64,000 nucleotides of DNA from Diphasiastrum complanatum. Lineage: Eukaryota; Streptophyta; Lycopodiopsida; Lycopodiales; Lycopodiaceae. Of the stretch, positions 22,974 through 35,235 are shown in pieces. Position numbers and translations under genes: made by a program. Positions within the stretch are counted from its first letter, which is position 1; each line of letters starts with the position of its first letter. The stretch spans positions 44,752,507 through 44,816,506 of the forward strand of contig CM055107.1 of the NCBI GenBank assembly GCA_029204225.1. Reading direction: 5' to 3'. The notes under the pieces were generated by a model. It saw nothing but the letters and a program-made list of their open reading frames with translations. It had not been told where the DNA came from and searched no databases.

Positions 22974-24795
22974 ATGGCATCAATGGGTGAGGAGCTTCAA
23001 GGAGTTGAAGACCAAGAGGATCTTGCTCAAGATCCAAAGGAGCCAAGAAGTTCAACAAGAGTGAGGGCCGAGCCATCAAGGCTCACTTATAGTGACAAAG
23101 GAAAGCAAAGGGGAGATTCTCAACTACACACCTCTTATTCTTTCTTGACTACTATGTTTGAAGAACCAACATGTTTTGAAGAAGCAATCAAGTCTCAAAG
23201 TTGGAAGGATGCTATGCAAGTAGAGTTTGATGCTTTGTTGGAAAATCAAACTCGGGATCTTGTTAATCTACCTTATGGAAAGAAGCCTCTTACTTGTAAA
23301 TGGATATATAGATTGAAGTATAATCAAGATGGTTCCATTCATAAGTATAAAGCAAGACTTGTAGCAAAAGGTTTTTTACAAGTCAAAGGCATAGATTATG
23401 ATGAAACCTTTGCTCCTGTTGCAAAGCTTGTAACCATTAGATTGATCATATGCCTTGCTACTTCTTTCAAGTGGAGCTCTTTCAACTTGATGTAACAAAT
23501 GCTTTCTTGAATGGATTCTTGGAGGAGGAAATCTACATGTGCCAACTTGAGGGCTTCATGAAAGATGGCGAAGAAGACAAAGTGTGCTTTTTGAAGAAGA
23601 GTCTTTATGGACTCAAACAAGCACCTAGAGCACGGTACTCTAGGTTGCATTCTTATCTTATTTCCATTGGATTTGTTGTAAGTTCTTATAAACCATCATT
23701 GTACTACAAATGTAATGATGGAAAGTCCATCATTTTGGTTTTATATGTTGATAATATAATTCTCATAGGAAATGATCATGATGGCATTAGAGATGTAAAA
23801 ATTTCCTTGTCTAGTGAGTTTAAAATGGTAGATCTAGGACTTCTAAAGGTCATACATGAAATAGAAGCTACTAGATGCAATGACTTTACTTTCATATGTC
23901 AATCTAAGTATGCTAGATCCATCTTAGAAAAGTTTGGCATGAAAGATTGTAAAGGAGTTGAAACTCCCATGGAACTAAATGTAAAAGTTTCTAAAGAAAG
24001 TGATGAAGCATCCTTTGAGGACATCACTACCTATAAAAAACTTATTGGTTCCTTGATCTATTTGACCATCACTAGACCAGATCTTAGCTTTTGTGTTGGC
24101 AAATTGAGTCAATACATGCAAAGTCCACTAATATGTCATTTGAAGAGTGCCAAAAGAGTGTTAAGGTACATCTCGGCTACTAGAAAATTTGGCATAGTGT
24201 ATCAAGGGACTAATCTTTGTTTGAGAGCATACTCGGACTCAGATTTTGCAGGTGAACCTTTGCTACATTCCTATGTGGAGGAGTCATATCTTGGCTTTCC
24301 AAAAAGCAAGATACCATCTCACTTTCATCAACCGAATCCGAGTATAAAGCTACGACAACAACAACAAACAAGATCCTATGGCTAAGAAGACTATTGGAGG
24401 AGCTTCAAGTGATCAAGGCTGAAGATATTCCATACATTTATTGTGACAATCAAGCAGCCCAACAGCTTGCCAACAACAAAGGAGATCATTTGGCTAAGAA
24501 GACTATTGGAGGAGCTTCAAGTGATCAAGGCCGAAGACATTCCATGCATTTATTGTGACAATCAAGTAGCCCAACAACTTGCCAACAATCCAATCTTCCA
24601 TGCTCGAACTAAGCACATTGAGATTTCACTTTGTGAGAGAGAAGGTACAAACAAAGGAGATCAAGATCATCCATGTTTCATCTTCAGATTGTGTTGCTGA
24701 TATACTTACCAAACCATTGGCAAAGGATCCATTTGTGAAGTTAAGATTAGCACTTGGAGTTCTAGATAGATGTATGCTAGATTTACCAAGCTAGA
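22974..24795 (+). pseudogene. Copia D: reverse transcriptase and RNase H
   Basis: RT begins around 23,170 (FEEAIKSQSWKDAMQVEFDA), then CKWIYRLKYNQDGSIHKYKA and RLVAKGFLQVKGIDYDETFA. One frameshift near 23,470 moves the frame to FQLDVTNAFLNGFLEEEIYM, then KSLYGLKQAPRA, then LYVDNIILIG. The catalytic box is YVDN, so the second Asp is lost. RNase H follows (AYSDSDFAG near 24,230; YIYCDN; ARTKHIEI; VADILTKPLAKDPF), ending VLDRCMLDLPS. A 112-bp tandem duplication shifts the RNase H frame. It is the same family as copia G. Integrase, protease and gag are absent upstream; an inverted copia J lies there instead. Confidence 0.88.
24373..24596 (+). repeat. 112-bp tandem duplication inside RNase H
   Basis: The block containing TGGCTAAGAAGACTATTGGA occurs at 24,379 and again at 24,491, each followed by the same RNase H sequence through CAACTTGCCAACAA. 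The copies differ at several positions, so the duplication is not very recent or diverged quickly. It breaks the reading frame. Confidence 0.9.
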
Positions 24796-24805
24796 TATTG
24801 AGGAG

Positions 24806-25610
24806 TGTGAAAATGTCAAAATCATGCACATATTATGTTTACACATGTGTGGAGCCTATTCGCATGTGTGAATTAAATGCATTTATCATTTAGATTAGTG
24901 ATATAGTATGTACATATCATTTGATTAGAATTCTATTGGCTAAAAAGGCCAAAATGTAGTTTTTGAGCTATATGCCACTTGGCACCTTTCTATTAGTAGA
25001 ATGTGAAAGATATTTAGATTAGGATTGCTTTTCCACTTGTAGAGGTCTGCTCACACGTGTGGAAAGATCAGTAGAGGTCGAGTTTGGATTGATAGAAGAT
25101 TTTTATCTAGGTTCCTATAATGTAGGAAATCACCCAAAATCAAGGAGGTGCCTCAAATCATGGAAGTCATGGACCATGTGCCAAGTTTGATTTGATTGAT
25201 GGACCCTTAGGTGACTAGGCACTCTCACACATGCCAAATCAGTGACTCAGCAGCAGCTTGATCTCTCCTTCATGTATATATAGTGCCTCATTTGGCCATA
25301 ATGAACATGGAAGCTAAATCTTGGTTTTGGTGTATTTTTTGAGTAATCTGACCATTTGTCTTGCTATTTTATGCATTGATTGGGTTCTTAGCTTAGTATA
25401 CTTCATACTCAGCCTACTGTTTGTACTCTGACAGGTTTTCACACGTGTAAAACTAGCAAGCTCAAGTTTTGGTCATTAATTATTGTTCTTGTTAGATTTC
25501 TTCATCTAGATTTGATCTAAATGCTATCTAATCTTGTGTAGACTGATAGGTTGATCTAATCTTATACAATCACACTTGTGGATCTGATTCAGATCTATTC
25601 TTGGTCCATT
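24806..25610 (+). repeat. Copia D 3' LTR
   Basis: It starts TGTGAAAATGTC immediately after a purine-rich ATTGAGGAG that can serve as polypurine tract. Its first 100 bases resemble LTR-F (47,021 onward), including the TGTGTGGAGCCT block. It contains TATATATAGTGCC near 25,277 as a TATA-like element and ACACGTGT palindromes at 25,052-25,061 and 25,441-25,448. The 3' end is unclear, because copia E leader sequence and PBS follow without an obvious CA terminus. Confidence 0.6.
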
Positions 25611-25742
25611 TTGCTGTAAATTGACAGTAGGCAATAGCCGACAAACATAATCGAATTCTATCCGGGCTCAAGGATAACGAGGTTAAAGGAGAATCAACAC
25701 AAAACCTTCTGATCCAAATTCTAGTACCTTCATTCTCTTCGG

Positions 25743-25753
25743 TGGTATCAGAG
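25743..25753 (+). other. Primer-binding site of copia E
   Basis: TGGTATCAGAG followed by TGTCTGGCTCC is an initiator-Met type PBS with a mismatch after the eleventh base. It lies about 100 bases before the gag start of copia E. The LTR end before it is not a clean CA. Confidence 0.7.
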
Positions 25754-25846
25754 TGTCTGGCTCCTATCAGAGTGTTGATATAGCTTTAGAGCTATCAAGT
25801 TCAAGAGATTGAACATTCAAAACAATGAACCACACAGTTCACAACA

Positions 25847-27363
25847 ATGGCATCTATAAGCAGCATACAGCCAAAGATCTACACAATCCTTGACTCAGTT
25901 GGGTATAACTTCCTAGCTTGGAAGGTGAAGACCTTTTTCATCTTAAAGGGAGAAGGCCTATGGCCCTGGGTAGATGGCACCGAAGAAATGCCTACAACCA
26001 CTAGCAAAGAGCTACGAGAATTGAGAGAAAAGAACCACAAGGCAGTAGCCGTGTTGTCTTCATCCATCGAAGACAGCTAAACACTTGACCTCACGACACT
26101 CTCTCATACAAGAGAGATGTGGGATGCATTTCTTACTAGGTTCTAGACAAAATCATGCAGCTAGATAATACTTCTCAAAGATCAGCTGACAAACCTATGA
26201 TGGGATGGCAAAGACCTCACATCTTTTATTAGAAAGATAAAGGATCTGTTTCTTTCGTTACACAACACCCCGGAACAGGATAATGTCGTATCAGCAGAAA
26301 AGCAGCTTATGTATTTGCTACGAGCTTTACCGAGATCCTTCCAGACCACCCGAACGTTGCTAACAAAAGATCCAGAGATTACTTTCGAAAGAGTAGTGAT
26401 CAAGATTCGAGAAGAAATAGAATCCCGTGAGCTCTTTGATCACAAGGACACCTCTGATCAAGCTCTCTACAACAACAAGGAGAAGCTGAAGAAATGGTTC
26501 AAGTCTAAGAGGGACTCATATCAAAAACAAGATCTAGATCAATAGACAGAGAGAGTCACCAAAGGCAAATGGAAGAACAAAGAAAAGCCAAGACCATAGG
26601 ACGACGAAAAGAAGACATGCGTGAGATGCAAACATGAAGGACATTCATGTTGGCTGAATCCGAAGATCAAATGTATCCATTGCCACAAGAAAGGTCATGC
26701 AGTTGTGTACTACTACTAGAATCTAAGGAACAAATAGCCTCAAGACAAACGGGAGAACCACAACAGTTCATCCTACATCGAAGAGCCCAAAAGCTCGAAG
26801 ATGGGCAAAGAAAGGTCGAATAATTCAACAACTTATCTATGCACAGATGTGTGTGCAACCTCAACATCTGACACACAAGAGGTCATCCTTGATTCAGGAG
26901 CAACCTCTCACTTCGTTAAATTTAGACGAATAATGTACATATCCATCCAGATACATAGTTCTTAGAGACGGATCAAGACATCGAGTAAATGGCATTGGTT
27001 CGCTAAGGCTCAACACGAATGACAAAGACTGAAGATTAGACAATGTTCTATTTGTATCCACATCACAACAAGACTTGTTCTCATCTGCAAGAATAGCAGA
27101 CGCTGGGATGCACGTGATGTTTTCAAACAAAACATGTAATATTCTTGATGCTAGCACTAGTAGCACACTGATTACACAAGGAAGATGAAAAGGCAACTTG
27201 TATCATATGAAGGTACGCCTACTGATAGATCAAACACACTAAGACATGGACCCAATGGCATTGTATCAGATAAGCCAGCATGGAGCTATCACAGGAGTAA
27301 GCATCACAAATGCAACGAACTCGACAAGCTATGATGCATGCATGAAAGGGAAGATGTCCCGTA
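25847..27363 (+). pseudogene. Copia E: gag, protease, start of integrase region
   Basis: Gag begins MASISSIQPKIYTILDSVGY and continues FLAWKVKTFFILKGEGLWPW. It is followed by SLHNTPEQDNVVSAEKQLMY and LLRALPRSFQTTRTLL, then two zinc knuckles (CVRCKHEGHSC near 26,620, irregular; CIHCHKKGH near 26,675). A protease motif VILDSGATSHFV follows near 26,885, then a GAG-pre-integrase stretch (MALYQISQHGAITGVSITNA … CMKGKMSR). Stops and frameshifts occur throughout. The copy ends at KGKMSR, exactly where the LTR of copia H begins. It is the same family as copia H and I. Confidence 0.85.
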
Positions 27364-28422
27364 TGAAGAAACATTTTGTTTCCAATGCCAAAGCTTTGCT
27401 AGCTTTCAATTTTGAACCTTTGACAAAAGGAGACATGACACGACAAAACGCAAAATGAGTCGTGCTCCACAAACAGCCAAGAAGGTCAGCCCAGTACCAT
27501 GGGGTACAAAAATCTGATCTGATATCATGACATCAGCAAGAGTATACTAGATTGTGGCTAATCTACCACTCTTGTAATTCCTGATTAGTTGTAGATGTTT
27601 AATCGCTCTAATCTAGAAGTTACACGACGCGACTGTATTCTTCCGTTTGATGCATAATACAGTAAGTCTAATGCTAGTAAGCAAGACGAGAAGAAGGAGA
27701 CAAAACAATCAAAATACAGTCCGCCTGCGTGCGAGACAACTTCTGTAATAGGATCAGTACATCCAAAATCTGCTAGTAAGCGAGACACGAATTTGTGAGA
27801 GAACTGTATTTCTCACACGCCAACGCACTGCGTGGATCTGCATGCAGTGCTTGAAAAATCAGAGAAATCAATAGATGATTTTGTAGCTGTTGTGCACATT
27901 ATTAATCTAGATGATTGTATGATCTTAAATGTAAATTTGTCTGCTACTATTCGTGTGTCCGATTCACTTGCTCATTTGATTCCGCACTTTGGTTTGACCT
28001 TGTTGAATGCTACATTAATTTTTGTTAACGTAGATCAGTAGTGTCTGACTACTCTCTGAAGGATTGTAGGAGTGATACAGTCGACAATGACCAGCGATCA
28101 CATCTAAATTTTTGACGAACTAATTTCGTTCACGAATCTTTTTGCTTCGTGCTTCATTTCGCAATCACTTAGCTATAGGGATAAATCAATCACAGAGCTC
28201 ACCCAAGTTTTGCATCGTTCATTTCGTTTCATTTTGTTGTAGAATTTTTTTCGTTTCGTTTGGTTGCGTTATAGAGCCTGATTGTTCCAACTCGAACAGA
28301 AATAATGTGAGTGTCGCGAAAAGTTTTGTGAATCGTTTGTGATTTTTCTTTTATCAGTTTCGTCACCAGAGTTGTTTTGGATAGAATTTTTTACGCAATT
28401 TTTCTACATCTATTCGCCATCA
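27364..28422 (+). repeat. Copia H 5' LTR (about 1,059 bp)
   Basis: It runs from TGAAGAAACATTTTG to CGCCATCA, one base before the PBS. It is highly similar along most of its length to 32,704-33,575 (the 3' LTR). Shared landmarks include CCAAAGCTTTGCTAGC, TTAGTTGTAGATGTTTAATC and GTGTCTGACTACTCTCTG. It is related to the LTRs at 55,238 and 58,497. A 69-codon frame within it (27,832-28,041) is not a gene. Confidence 0.85.
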
Positions 28423-28423
28423 G

Positions 28424-28435
28424 TGGTATCAGAGC
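28424..28435 (+). other. Primer-binding site of copia H
   Basis: TGGTATCAGAGC starts one base after the LTR end. It is complementary to the 3' end of initiator tRNA-Met. The gag ATG follows 100 bases later at 28,535. Confidence 0.9.
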
Positions 28436-28534
28436 AACCTTGTCAAAGTCTGATATAACCGTAGGCTATCAGATCAAAGGGGCTGAAGCATTCAAACGAT
28501 CAGCCATCAACAAGTGAACACGAATTCAGAAGCA

Positions 28535-29460
28535 ATGGCTTCAATCAACAACATTCAATCCAAGATCTGTATAGTTCTGGATTCGTCAAGATCTAACTTT
28601 CTAGCATGGAAAGTTAAGACCTCGCTAATACTAAAGGGTGAAGGATTGTTCCCCTGGGTAGATGGCACAGAGGAGATGCCTACAACATCAGGCAAGAGCT
28701 ACGTGAGTGGAGGGAGAAAAATGACAAGGTAGTACCCTTGCTATCTTCATCCATCGAAGATAGTCTCACACTTGACCTGGCAACACTCTCCAAGGCAAAG
28801 AAGATGTGGGATACATTGCTCACTAGATTTCAAATGAAATCATGTAGTCAAATAATGATGCTGAAAGATCAGCTGAAAAATCTACAGTGGGACGGGAAAG
28901 ACCTCACTTCTTTTTGTAAGGAAGATGAAGGATCTATTCTTGTCACTACACAATTCAAGAGTGAAAAATGCAGTGTCAACTAAGAAGCATCTCACTTACC
29001 TATTGAGAGCCTTACCCAGATCTTTCCAGACAACCAGAACCCTGCTCGCGAAAAATCCTACGATGACCCTCAAGAAAGCAATTGTCGATATTCGAGAGGA
29101 AGTCGAGGCGAGAGAGCACCTTTATCACAAGAATGGTTCTGACCAAGCCCTCAATGACAACAAAGAAAAAGCCAAGAAACAATTCAAGCCTAAGAGGGAG
29201 TCGAATCAAAGGCATGATCGTGATCAACAAGCAGAGGGGACCAACAAAGGTAGTGAAAGAACAAAGGGAGATCGAAACAACAAGGTGGAGACAAGAAGAC
29301 TTGTGTGAGATGTAGACGAGATGGGCACATAATTAATACATGCTGGCTCAATCCGAAAATTGAATATATCCACTGCCACAAAAAAGTTAAGCAGCCATGG
29401 ATTGCCGTCTGAACCCAAGGAACAAATCAGCACATAACATACATGAGAACAACAATAGTT
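28535..29460 (+). pseudogene. Copia H gag
   Basis: It opens MASINNIQSKICIVLDSSRS, then FLAWKVKTSLILKGEGLFPW. The frame breaks near 28,690 and again near 28,915, with SIEDSLTLDLATLSKAKKMW, FQMKSCSQIMMLKDQLKNLQ and LLRALPRSFQTTRTLLAKNP on successive frames. A Lys/Arg-rich nucleic-acid-binding stretch precedes zinc-knuckle remnants (CVRCRRDGHIINTC; then a Cys-poor IHCHKKVKQP near 29,370, whose final positions are lost). Gag would form the virus-like particle and package element RNA; this copy cannot. Confidence 0.85.
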
Positions 29461-29569
29461 CATAGGAGCCAGAGAGCTCGAAAATGGGTGAAGAGAGATC
29501 GAACATAATTTGTTCGACCGCCTATATTTGTGCAGATGTGTGTGCAGCGTCAACATCGCACACACATGA

Positions 29570-30985
29570 GGTGATCCTAGATTCAGGAGCCACCTCACAC
29601 TTTGTGACATCAAGGCGAATTATGTGAGATTTTCAAAGTGCTGATCCATCAAGATTCAGTGTTCTTGGAGATGGATCCAAACATCAAGTGAACGGTATTG
29701 GTTCACTCTGGCTCAACATGAATGGCAGAGAAGACGCCTCGAAGATGTTTTGTTTATGCCTACACTACAGCAGGACTTGCTTTCTGTGGCAAGAATAGCT
29801 GATGCAGGGATGTGTGTGACATTTTCTGACGAAGCATGCAATGTTATTGATGCCAGTACCAGTAGTTAATCACTCAAGGCAGAAGGAAAGGTAATCTATA
29901 TCACCTGAAGGTACGCGTGCTTGCAGATCAGGTGCATCAGACTCATGATGATTCGCAGACACTCTGTGGCATAGGAGACTATGCCACATGAACTCAATGG
30001 CATTGTACCAAGCAAGCCATCATGGAGCAATAACAAGGGTCAACATCTCGAATGCGAACAATTCGATCACCTATGATGCATGTCTGAAGGGTAAGATGTC
30101 TCGCACTCCATTTGTCAAAGACTCCTACAGAACGACTAAGATTATGGAGTTAGTGCATTCTGACATCTGTGGGCCTTTCAATGTGATCCCAGTAGGAGAC
30201 TCAAAATATTACATAGTCTTCGTTGATGATTATAGTAAATTTGCCAGAGTGTATTTCATTCAGAATAAATCAGAAGCACTTGATAAATTCACAGAGTACA
30301 TGAATTGGACAGAGAGATGCACTTGCAACAAAGTGAAGCATATCAGGATAGATCGAGGTGGCGAATACATCTCGACTCGCTTCATTCACTTCTACAATGA
30401 TCATGGCATCATTCATAGAAGGACTGCAACATACACACCGCAGCACAACAGTGTTGCAGAGAGGAAAAATAGGACCTTGATGGAAACTGCCAGATGCACG
30501 CTAGCCTACTCGAAAGCTCCAAGGGTACTATGGACTGAAGCAGTAGCTATAGCTGCATACATCCAAAACAGGACAGGAAAGTCTGGTGTTCCTCACACGA
30601 CACCACATGAATTATGGTGGGGTAGAAATTCCAACCTGTCTCACATCAGAATCTTTGGTTGTGCAGCTTATGCACATATCCCTGATAAGCTTTGAAAGAA
30701 GCTTGATGAAAAGGATGAACATCGATTTCTGATAGGTTATGACAACAATTCGTCATACTATAGAGTCTACATGCCAGACACGAACACTATGAAGACAATG
30801 AGAGATGTTAGATTTGATGAGAGTAGGACGATGGCCAATGATGATCCTGTCAACTATGAAGTTCTGGAAAGACAGTACTATGATCTGCCACCAGCAACAG
30901 AGGGAGCAGAGGATGAACACGAAAACAAATATTTTGAGTCACACCTCATTCGAGTGATGAATCAGAAGATGAAAGATTTGAGAGG
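29570..30985 (+). pseudogene. Copia H protease and integrase
   Basis: The protease motif ILDSGATSHFVTSRR is near 29,580, followed by decayed sequence. From 29,960 a long open stretch carries the pre-integrase motif (HRRLCHMNSMALYQASHHGA), CDACLKGK-type residues, then the integrase core. Catalytic D is in LVHSDICGPF, D in HIRIDRGGEYIST, and E in SVAERKNRTLMETAR, so the D,D35E triad is present. GKSGVPHTTPHELWWGR and HIRIFGCAAYAHIPDKL end at a stop (30,693-30,695). The frame resumes as KKLDEKDEHRFLIGYDNNSS and an acidic linker. Confidence 0.88.
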
Positions 30986-31115
30986 CTGCCTACTACTATA
31001 GTTCCTATAAACCAAGATGGTTCCGGACCTGGCAAAGCAGACAAAGGCAAAGGCATTGCTATCCCAGGAGGATCTCCTAGAAGGTTAACAAGACCACGAA
31101 GAGTGCCAGCAAGAT

Positions 31116-32690
31116 ATGTGCCTGGCAGCTCAGCTTCTACATCAGAAGAGTTCTGTGGATTCAGTGGCGAACCACAAACATTCGAGGAGGAAATTGAATG
31201 TCCAAAGAAGGGCAAACGAAGAGATGGAGTCCATGAGGAAGAACCAAGTATGGGCATTGGTGCCATTACCAGATAAGCGAAAGGTTGTCAAATACAAATG
31301 GGTTTACAAGCTCAAGTATGGACCAGATGAGGATGTCTCAAAATACAAGACAAGACTGGTAGCGAAGGGATTCTCTCAGAGATATGGTATTGATTACTCT
31401 GAAACCTTTTCTCCTATCGTCAAACATTCGTCCCTACATTTGTTATTTGCATATGCAACTGCTTATGACCTCAGGATCCACATTGTGGACGAGAAGATAG
31501 CCTTCTTGCATGGTGAGTTAGACGAAGAAGTCTACATGGATCAACCCCCAAGATATGTCTCAAATTCACTTCCTGACTATGCATGCAGAATGCATAAGAG
31601 TATCTATGGTCTGAAGCAGTTAGCTCAACAATGGTACAAAAAGAGGGACCAAACTCTAAAATCATTGGGATTCAAGCCACTGATGGGTGATTCCAATGTG
31701 TATGTGAGAATTACAGATGGGCAAATCATTATTGTGGCTGTATATGTGGACGACACTCTGATACTCTGCAAGAGTGAAAAGCTGATTGCTGAAGTGAAGG
31801 AAGACATCTCGAAACATTTTGAGATGGTGAATCTGGGAGAGGCCAGGTGTTACCTTGGCTTACAAATTGAAAGGGACTATGAGGGAGGTAAGTTGTACCT
31901 TCATCAGTCCAGATACACCCAGAAAATCTTGGAGGACTTCCAGATGATGAATTGCAAAGGAGCGAATACTCCAATGCTCACAAGAACGGTGTTGACGAAC
32001 AAAAATTGTTCGAGGACTGAAACAGAGAGAGAATTGATGCAGCTCACACCACCTTACAAGAGATTGATAGGACTGCTGATGTACCTTGCTGACAATACAC
32101 GCCTTGACAATACTTATGTGGTATTCAGGATGAGCCGATTCTGCAAGAATCCTAGCTTAACACATTGGAAGATTGCAAAATGAATTTTGCAGTCTCTTCA
32201 ACTAAGGATTATGGTTTGTGTTATTGTCGTGATTCAGGTTTCTAGATGATTTCCTACAGTGATGCTAGTTGGGCATCTCTGAAAGATGACGCAGGAGGAT
32301 GCACCATTGTATATGGAGCAACAATTCTCTGGGTCAGCAAGAAGCAGACCATTGTGGATCAGTCATCCTGTGAAGCAGAGTATGTTGCAGTAGCAAATAT
32401 GACAAATGACATAGTTTGGCTTAGACAGTTCCTAGACAAATTGGGTGAAACGACAAATGAACCTCTGGTTTTGCAGATGGACAACACATCTGCAATACAT
32501 GTGACGAAAGACCCTATGTATCACTCAAGGACGAAACACACACTTGATCAGGGTCCTGATTGGCAAGAAGATGTTGCAGACCACCTTCATTGGAATGAAA
32601 GACATGGTTGTTGACATCTTCACAAAGGTTCTAGACAAAGGTCTATTCGAGAGACAGAGGAGTAGCCTTGGAGTCATCAAGCTATCATGA
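31116..32690 (+). pseudogene. Copia H reverse transcriptase and RNase H
   Basis: One open frame (31,116-32,183) holds most of RT: EEMESMRKNQVWALVPLPDK, YKWVYKLKYGPDEDVSKYKT, RLVAKGFSQRYGIDYSETFS, IHIVDEKIAFLHGELDEEVY, KSIYGLKQLAQQWYKKRD, VAVYVDDTLILCKSEKLI and LYLHQSRYTQKILEDFQMMN. YVDD is intact. A frame change near 32,183 is followed by RNase H (MISYSDASWASLKDDAGGCT, SSCEAEYVAVANMTNDIVWL, LQMDNTSAIHV, YHSRTKH). A further shift gives MVVDIFTKVLDKGLFERQ and a stop near 32,690. This is the best preserved pol in the window, but it is still broken by frameshifts. Confidence 0.9.
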
Positions 32691-32703
32691 TTTGAGAGGG
32701 ACC

Positions 32704-33575
32704 TAGAGAAATATTTTGTTTCGAATGCCAAAGCTTTGCTAGCTTTCAATTTTGAACCTTTGACAAAAGGAGACATGACACAACAAAACGCGAAATCAGT
32801 CGTGCTCCACAAACAACCAAGAAGATCAGCCAAGTACCATGGGGTACAAATATATGATCTGATATCATGACATCAGGAGGAGTATACTAGATCGTGGCTA
32901 ATCGACCACACAGTGTAATTTGTGATTAGTTGTAGATGTTTAATCGCTCTAATCTAGAACTTACACGACGCGACTATATACTTTTCGTTTGATGCATAAT
33001 ACAGTAAGTCTAATGCTAGTAAGCAAGATGAGAAGAACGAGACAAAACATACAGAATACAGTCCACCTGCGTGCGAGACAATTTTTGTACTAGGATCAGT
33101 ACATCCAAAGTCCGCTAGTAAGTGAGACACCAATTCATGAGAGAACTTCATTTCTCTCATGCCAACGCACTCCGTGAATCTGCATGCAGTGCTTGAAGAA
33201 TAAAAAAAATCAATAGATGATTTTGTAGTTGTTGTGCACATTATTAATCTAGATGATTGTATGATCTTGAATGTAAATTCGTTTGTTGCTATTCGTGTGT
33301 CCAATTCACTTGCTCATTTAATTCCACACTTTGGTTTGGCCTTGTTGAATACTACATTAATTTTTGTTAACGTATATCAGTAGTGTCTGACTACTCTCTG
33401 AAGGATTGTAGGAGTGATAAGGCTGGCACTGACCAGTGATCACATCTGAATTCCTGACCAACTGATTTCGTTTGCAAATCCTTTCACTTCATGTTTCGCT
33501 TCGTTTTGCTTCGCGATCACTTAGCTATAGGGATAAATCAATTACAGAGCTCACCCAAGTTTCGGTTTGCTTCGT
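32704..33575 (+). repeat. Copia H 3' LTR, truncated
   Basis: It matches the 5' LTR from its start (AGAGAAATATTTTGTTTC against TGAAGAAACATTTTG) through AGAGCTCACCCAAGTTT. It then ends about 200 bases short and passes into unrelated DNA. The first bases have lost the TG terminus. Differences from the 5' LTR are scattered substitutions plus small indels, so the insertion is not recent. Because the 3' end is missing, no target-site duplication can be tested. Confidence 0.85.
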
Positions 33576-33589
33576 TTCGTTGGATTTGA

Positions 33590-35230
33590 TTTGAGGCTTG
33601 AAGCAAAAGATCTCTTACTCATGCATGTATTGGGTGAGCTATGAGACACATCTTGCATGAGATTTCCCATGTAAATGTACTATGATATAATTTTGTTACT
33701 TGGTAGATAATACACTTCCATTATGAGTGACCATTTTAAAAGCTGAGTCATGTATGTACCATCTTTCATGTTGATGCAACCTCCATAATTGGTAAATCTT
33801 GCTTTTACTTGTCTACTAGCTTCATTAGCAGTGATGCATGTATTCATGTGCCTTTACATGTGTTGATAACGGATTGTACAACTTGCATGCTCTTTGATTG
33901 GGTGATTAGAGTTAGCATCATGGTAGGTCTATTGTAAAATCAAGAAAAGAATTATGATTTGATAATCCTAGGTCATATTATTACACTCGCCATCAATGAG
34001 ACACGCCACGAATTAACACAAACAATACAAGAGTCTATTGCAATTTTGGGCATGAAGAGAAAAGTCACTCGAAGATGTACAAAACCAATCAAATCAATCA
34101 TGTACCCTAACTTGGTTGCATATACATAGTAAGCAAAAGTGTTAGGCCTAGCCCCAAAGTCCGTGGTTAAAGCCAAAAGAAGCATTTTACAACGTGGCCC
34201 CCAATAGCGCTTTTAGGGCAAAAACCAAATGCTCGCCCAACGTTAACAAGCTTTAAACAATTCTTTCTAGGTTGTTTTCAAAAATGAATACTCTTGTATT
34301 AGTAAAATCCGATCAATTGTAAGCCACACTTCAAAAACCTCACCACATGGGTGCTACAATAAAAGGAACTTAATGGAGCTATGAATGTCAGTTTCTGAAC
34401 CTTGTGCCATTCACTATCACAAGAATTTAAGAGTAGACATTTCTACAATGATCAATCATCACAATAAGAGCATGATTCTTTGCACGAATGAAGGTAGTAT
34501 ACTTTGCCCTTGTAGCAGCATATCTCAACACACGTAGGAAAGAAATTTCAAGAGTGAACCAGAATGCCAATTTAAACATCTTATTTTGTGAAATTCTAAA
34601 ATCAACAAGCTAGATCATGAAAATGTGTTGGAACACAGGCTTCCTACTTGAGCAACCAACCTCTGTATGGAGCCTGACCATAATCATGAAGTAAAGAGTG
34701 GCAACTTAGATCACTCGGCTGAAAGACCTTTTAGATTGCAATGGCACTACACAGCTTTGCATTTCAAAAAAACAAAATAGGGCAATGGCTGTTCAAGAGC
34801 AGATCTCAGAACAAAAGTGCACTTATCACCAATGCCGATCTTCTTCATAGTCGTCTCATAAAACAGTCGTTTGAGCTTCTTCCCATGTAATCATTGCGTG
34901 ATCAGTATTTAGCATTTCTGTTCAGTGAGTGGCATCTCTCCTCTATGCATTTGTTGTTTGGGCTTTTAAGTCGCATCTGAATATAGGTTAAATATAAGCA
35001 TCCAACTACTTTCTACACTTACTACAAGAGTTTATATCAATAATTGAAACCTGAATGCATTCTGCATAACTATTAACCAGAATTTTGAGGCTCAACTGAA
35101 ATGCTTCTAGTATCCTGCAAAACAAACAGGACTGAGCACGAGGAAACATATAACATTTCAACGGATTGTCGATAGAACTTCTCTACTGCATGAACTGAAA
35201 ACTGTTTAAAGAAGTCCGGGAGTCCCAGCT
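33590..35230. other. Intergenic, no confident gene
   Basis: AT-rich sequence without a domain-bearing frame. The composition changes from the LTR and there is no clear repeat. It could contain introns or flanking sequence of the possible exon remnant at 35,236-35,415, but I cannot show this. Confidence 0.45.
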
Positions 35231-35235
35231 ATTTT

